This document shows, piece by piece, positions 23,247 through 25,150 of a stretch of 25,150 nt of DNA; the first letter of the stretch is position 1; every line of letters starts with the position of its first letter. The position numbers and the translations under genes were made by a program. Under the pieces are notes generated by a model. That model did no database searches, had not been told where the DNA came from, and saw only the letters and a list, made by a program, of their open reading frames with translations. The DNA is from JABDOU01 sp041609995 (GTDB lineage: Bacteria; Actinomycetota; Acidimicrobiia; Spongiisociales; SHLN01): the NCBI GenBank assembly GCA_041609995.1, contig JBFIPU010000035.1:1-25150 (forward strand), written 5' to 3'.

Positions 23247-23435
23247 CTAGGCCCCCTGGTCCTCGTCTTCTCCGGGATCGCTCTCCTGACGGCGGCCGCG
23301 CCGTTCCTTCATGATCTCGTTCGCCTTGCTGGTCATCTCTTTGATGGCGATTCCGGCGATGGTGACAGCAGCGGCCTTGGCCGTCCATCTGACCATTCTG
23401 GATAACTGCCGTTCAGGAGATGTAGGACCGCTCAT
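23247..23435 (-). CDS. Possible small protein with short hydrophobic segment, 62 residues
   Basis: The ORF begins with MSGPTSPERQLSRMVRWTAK, has a short hydrophobic stretch (AAAVTIAGIAIKEM) and ends in a highly charged tail (KERRGRRQESDPGEDEDQGA). From the second third onward the third codon positions are mostly G or C, as in the neighbouring genes, which favours real coding. Against it, the ribosome binding site is poor (GGGTGG lies too close to the ATG) and I know no matching family. The opposite strand carries an open frame too, which I take to be its shadow. It could be a small membrane-associated protein. Confidence 0.4.
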   Translation of the reverse strand: MSGPTSPERQLSRMVRWTAKAAAVTIAGIAIKEMTSKANEIMKERRGRRQESDPGEDEDQGA

Positions 23436-23548
23436 CCACCCAAGTAAACCTCATTCGGCCCACAACGCTTGCCATTTATTGCCGGAGGGGCTGCGCCGCA
23501 CTCTACGATCCGACACCCCACAACCCCCGGTGGAGGAGTGGAGCCGCA

Positions 23549-23710
23549 ATGCAGCTGCAGTACTTCCAAGGAAACCCGATGGGCCCCCCCTCCATCCGAT
23601 GCTCGCGACTCGATCTACACTTCCACCCACAACCCAAGGTTCACAGCAGTTTCGAGAAGCCCTGCTGCTCGAAATCTGCCAAGGAACCCGAAGGGTTCCC
23701 GCCCTCGTAG
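23549..23710 (+). CDS. Weak small ORF, 53 residues
   Basis: The ORF starts MQLQYFQGNPMGPPSIRCSR and ends KEPEGFPPS. It has a reasonable ribosome binding site (GGAGGAGTGGAG shortly before the ATG), which is the main reason to list it. The composition is rich in Pro, Cys, His and Ser and I recognise no family. Its 3' end includes the 23683-23699 hairpin and its stop codon lies inside the tRNA-like fragment. It may be chance. Confidence 0.2.
   Translation: MQLQYFQGNPMGPPSIRCSRLDLHFHPQPKVHSSFEKPCCSKSAKEPEGFPPS
23683..23699. repeat. Perfect hairpin adjoining the tRNA-like fragment
   Basis: GGAACCC / GGGTTCC forms a 7-base-pair stem with a GAA loop and ends at the base before the 15-base tRNA-Arg match. 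No T-run follows on the plus strand. It is seen directly in the sequence; the function is unknown. Confidence 0.5.
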
Positions 23711-23714
23711 CTCA
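23700..23714 (+). repeat. Fifteen-base copy of the 5' end of the tRNA-Arg gene
   Basis: CGCCCTCGTAGCTCA is identical to 25031-25045, which covers the base before the tRNA, its 5' acceptor strand and most of the D-stem. Similarity continues loosely (TGGGGTAATGCC against GGGGATAGAGCGCC). No anticodon arm, T-arm or 3' acceptor strand follows, so this is a fragment and not a tRNA gene. Confidence 0.6.
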
Positions 23715-24029
23715 TGGGGTAATGCCAACCGCTCCTCGGCCACGCCTCGTCGGCTGCGCCGCCCTCCTACTCCGGCCGGCGATCGCGTTGTGAACGGCGT
23801 CGGATGCGACCTGACGGTCGACGAGGCGTCGAAGATGGCTGCCGATATCGTTTTTTGACACGGGACAGACGCTACAAATCGGCGAGCGGCCACGTCTGCG
23901 GTCCATTGTCTCGCCCCCGGGGTACCGGGACCTTTTCCGAGTCCAGGCGGGTCGTGACTTGCGACCTCTTCCTCTAGTACACACCGCCATAGATCGGCAC
24001 CATTTCGAAGCGGTCATGTGGAGGTAAAG

Positions 24030-24737
24030 ATGACGACCAGCGAAACCCGGTACAGCACTCGGATTCAAGAAAGGACCCGCTCCCCCGGCGTGGGCCGGCT
24101 TGCGGCGTTGACTGGTGCCGCGCTCATCGCCTGGCATCTGATTGCCACGCCCTTCATCGGACGGAAGCGGCTGCGCTGGGGCACGGTGGGCACCGAGGCA
24201 ACCGATTTGCTTCCCGGGGATGATCTCGTCTCCGAGCCCAAGTGGTCGTACACGCTTGGAATCTCGATCGATGCTGCACCGGAGAAGGTGTGGCCATGGA
24301 TCGCCCAAATCGGACAGGGCCGGGGCGCCTTCTACACCTACGAGACGCTCGAGAACATGGTGGGGTGCAACGTGTCCAACACGACCGAGATCCTCCCCGA
24401 GTTCCAACATCCCAGGGTTGGAGACAGCGTCTACCTCCACCCGGACACCCCGCCGCTGAGCATGGTGATCGTGGATCCGCCACACGCGCTGATTCTCGAG
24501 GGAGCACCGGCCGAGGTTGGCGACACCGAAAGCTGGGGTAGATCAACCTGGCAGTTCGTCATCAGTGACAGCGGCAACGGCGGAAGCCGGCTGCTGACGC
24601 GGGGCCGTTACGACTACTCGTCGGACTGGAAGAGCAGGCTCACGTTCGGGCGCTTCCCACTCGAAGTCATCAGCTTTGTCATGAGTCGACGAATGATGAT
24701 CGAAATCAAGAGGCTGTCAGAGCGCCTGGCAGCTTGA
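24030..24737 (+). CDS. SRPBCC-fold protein with N-terminal membrane segment
   Basis: The 235-residue protein starts with a basic polar region, then one hydrophobic segment near residues 22-43 (GRLAALTGAALIAWHLIATP), then a domain from about residue 72 that resembles the SRPBCC (START/Bet v1-like) hydrophobic-ligand-binding fold: SYTLGISIDAAPEKVWPWIA has the typical first strand and V-W-x-W helix, and GDSVYLHP and LSMVIVDPPHALIL fit later strands. Ligand and role are unknown. The open frame begins at GTG 24018, but ATG 24030 has GGAGG five bases ahead and is the better start. It is a single gene, on the opposite strand to the long conserved block. Confidence 0.8.
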   Translation: MTTSETRYSTRIQERTRSPGVGRLAALTGAALIAWHLIATPFIGRKRLRWGTVGTEATDLLPGDDLVSEPKWSYTLGISIDAAPEKVWPWIAQIGQGRGAFYTYETLENMVGCNVSNTTEILPEFQHPRVGDSVYLHPDTPPLSMVIVDPPHALILEGAPAEVGDTESWGRSTWQFVISDSGNGGSRLLTRGRYDYSSDWKSRLTFGRFPLEVISFVMSRRMMIEIKRLSERLAA

Positions 24738-24751
24738 CCGCTCTGCAATCG

Positions 24752-24794
24752 TCCCCTGGCGGGACCTGATGAAGTCGGCGAAGCCGGGGGAAGG
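24752..24794. repeat. Imperfect direct repeat, copy 1 (43 bases)
   Basis: This copy matches 24839-24881 at 39 of 43 positions; the starts are 87 bases apart. Both end in GCGAAGCCGGGGGAAGG. The central inverted repeat of copy 2 is kept here only with G-T wobble pairs. A 5-base-pair hairpin (GGAGC / GCTCC) begins at its end, at 24793-24810. It lies 14 bases after the SRPBCC gene stop. Confidence 0.85.
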
Positions 24795-24838
24795 AGCAAT
24801 GCTTCGCTCCCAGGCCGAAAAGCTCCCGTAGCCAATGG

Positions 24839-24881
24839 TCCCCAGGCGGGAGCTGACGAAGTCAGCGAAGCCGGGGGAAGG
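24839..24881. repeat. Imperfect direct repeat, copy 2 (43 bases)
   Basis: This second copy contains a perfect hairpin, GCTGAC / GTCAGC with a GAA loop, at 24852-24866. The element looks like a dispersed intergenic repeat of REP type rather than a coding sequence. The 150 bases from here to the tRNA gene hold no gene that I can see; they are C-rich on the plus strand. Confidence 0.85.
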
Positions 24882-25012
24882 TACCGCTCGCACGCCGAAG
24901 GCCGGAGAGGGGTAGGGGGAATGGTCCAACAACCTCGCAGAAGCCTCGGCAACACCAGCCAAATCCAACGTTCCCCCAGAACCAGCACAAAGCCCCCGAC
25001 CAGCCCAACCCC

Positions 25013-25018
25013 TACAAT
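25013..25018 (+). promoter_or_regulatory. Candidate -10 element of the tRNA-Arg promoter
   Basis: TACAAT differs from the TATAAT consensus at one position and lies 13 bases before the mature tRNA 5' end, a fitting distance for a start site a few bases upstream of the tRNA. No recognisable -35 hexamer is found 16-18 bases further upstream. Confidence 0.45.
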
Positions 25019-25031
25019 TACATGCCTACAC

Positions 25032-25103
<72 letters not shown>

Positions 25104-25150
25104 CACTTCTGCCAATCTCCGGCTCCGGAGTCGATTCCTTCATGTCCTCG

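Larger units (their letters stand above)
23436..24029. other. Gene-poor stretch with remnants
   Basis: This stretch of nearly 600 bases has no gene I can support strongly. It holds a weak 53-residue ORF, a perfect hairpin touching a 15-base copy of the 5' end of the tRNA-Arg gene found at 25032, and, at 23790-23858, an open end reading VNGVGCDLTVDEASKMAADI and then VF before TGA, which has a protein-like look but no credible start. The overall impression is decayed or shuffled DNA. Confidence 0.5.

Noticed and set aside
23700..23790. A possible second tRNA gene beginning GCCCTCGTAGCTCA.
   Set aside because: No anticodon stem, T-arm or complementary acceptor strand follows within tRNA distance.
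23311..23793. A 160-residue plus-strand ORF with a hydrophobic N-terminus resembling a signal peptide.
   Set aside because: The hydrophobic part lies opposite the small minus-strand ORF, the remainder is low-quality Pro/Arg/Leu-rich sequence, and it runs through the hairpin and tRNA-like fragment.
23712..24485. A 257-residue minus-strand frame antisense to the start of the SRPBCC gene.
   Set aside because: The plus-strand gene has a strong ribosome binding site and a coherent fold; the antisense frame has neither.
24717..24988. Minus-strand ORFs of 83 and 124 residues across the 43-base repeats, with a repeated PSPGFADF peptide.
   Set aside because: The peptide repetition is simply the DNA repeat read in frame; there is no start signal or domain.

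Overview
The window is high-GC bacterial DNA, most likely from an actinobacterium (Actinomycetota). The minus strand carries a single collinear block that, read 5' to 3', runs squalene/phytoene-synthase-like gene, argS, lysA, hom, thrC, rho, rpmE, DUF1385 gene, prfA, prmC, tsaC, glyA, atpZ, atpI-like, atpB, atpE, atpF, atpH, atpA, atpG, atpD. As I recall the Mycobacterium tuberculosis order (argS-lysA-thrA-thrC-thrB-rho-rpmE-prfA-hemK-sua5-rfe-atp operon), this is the same conserved neighbourhood with three changes: no thrB between thrC and rho, a DUF1385 membrane-protein gene between rpmE and prfA, and glyA where rfe sits. Separate atpF and atpH genes, instead of a mycobacterial-type b-delta fusion, point away from Mycobacteriales. 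A deep-branching class such as Acidimicrobiia is a reasonable guess, but the sequence alone does not prove it.

Layout. Positions 1-5890 (minus) hold the F1Fo ATP synthase operon, cut at the left edge inside atpD; atpC is expected beyond it. Positions 5936-12676 (minus) hold glyA, then a translation and transcription-termination group (tsaC, prmC, prfA, DUF1385 gene, rpmE, rho). Positions 12882-16882 (minus) hold thrC, hom and lysA of the aspartate-family amino-acid pathway, followed by argS and a squalene/phytoene-synthase-family gene up to 19719. Many junctions overlap or abut (ATGA, GTGA, TAG-TTG, TAA-GTG), so translational coupling is likely, and several starts are GTG or TTG.

From about 19720 to the right end the conserved block gives way to accessory DNA. 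It holds a 48-residue lipoprotein ORF on the plus strand, too short for ordinary ORF calling; a Ddn-type (DUF385) deazaflavin-dependent oxidoreductase gene; a secreted 762-residue protein with five 47-residue FG-GAP/VCBS-like repeats joined to a GH99-type endo-alpha-mannosidase domain and an unassigned C-terminal domain; a possible small basic protein; a gene-poor stretch with a 15-base copy of the 5' end of a tRNA-Arg gene next to a perfect hairpin; a membrane-anchored SRPBCC protein; two 43-base imperfect direct repeats; and an intact tRNA-Arg(CCG).

I see no CRISPR array, transposase, phage module or recognisable defence system. The most unusual material is the repeat-GH99 protein, the tiny lipoprotein, and the repeat- and hairpin-rich DNA leading to the tRNA gene.
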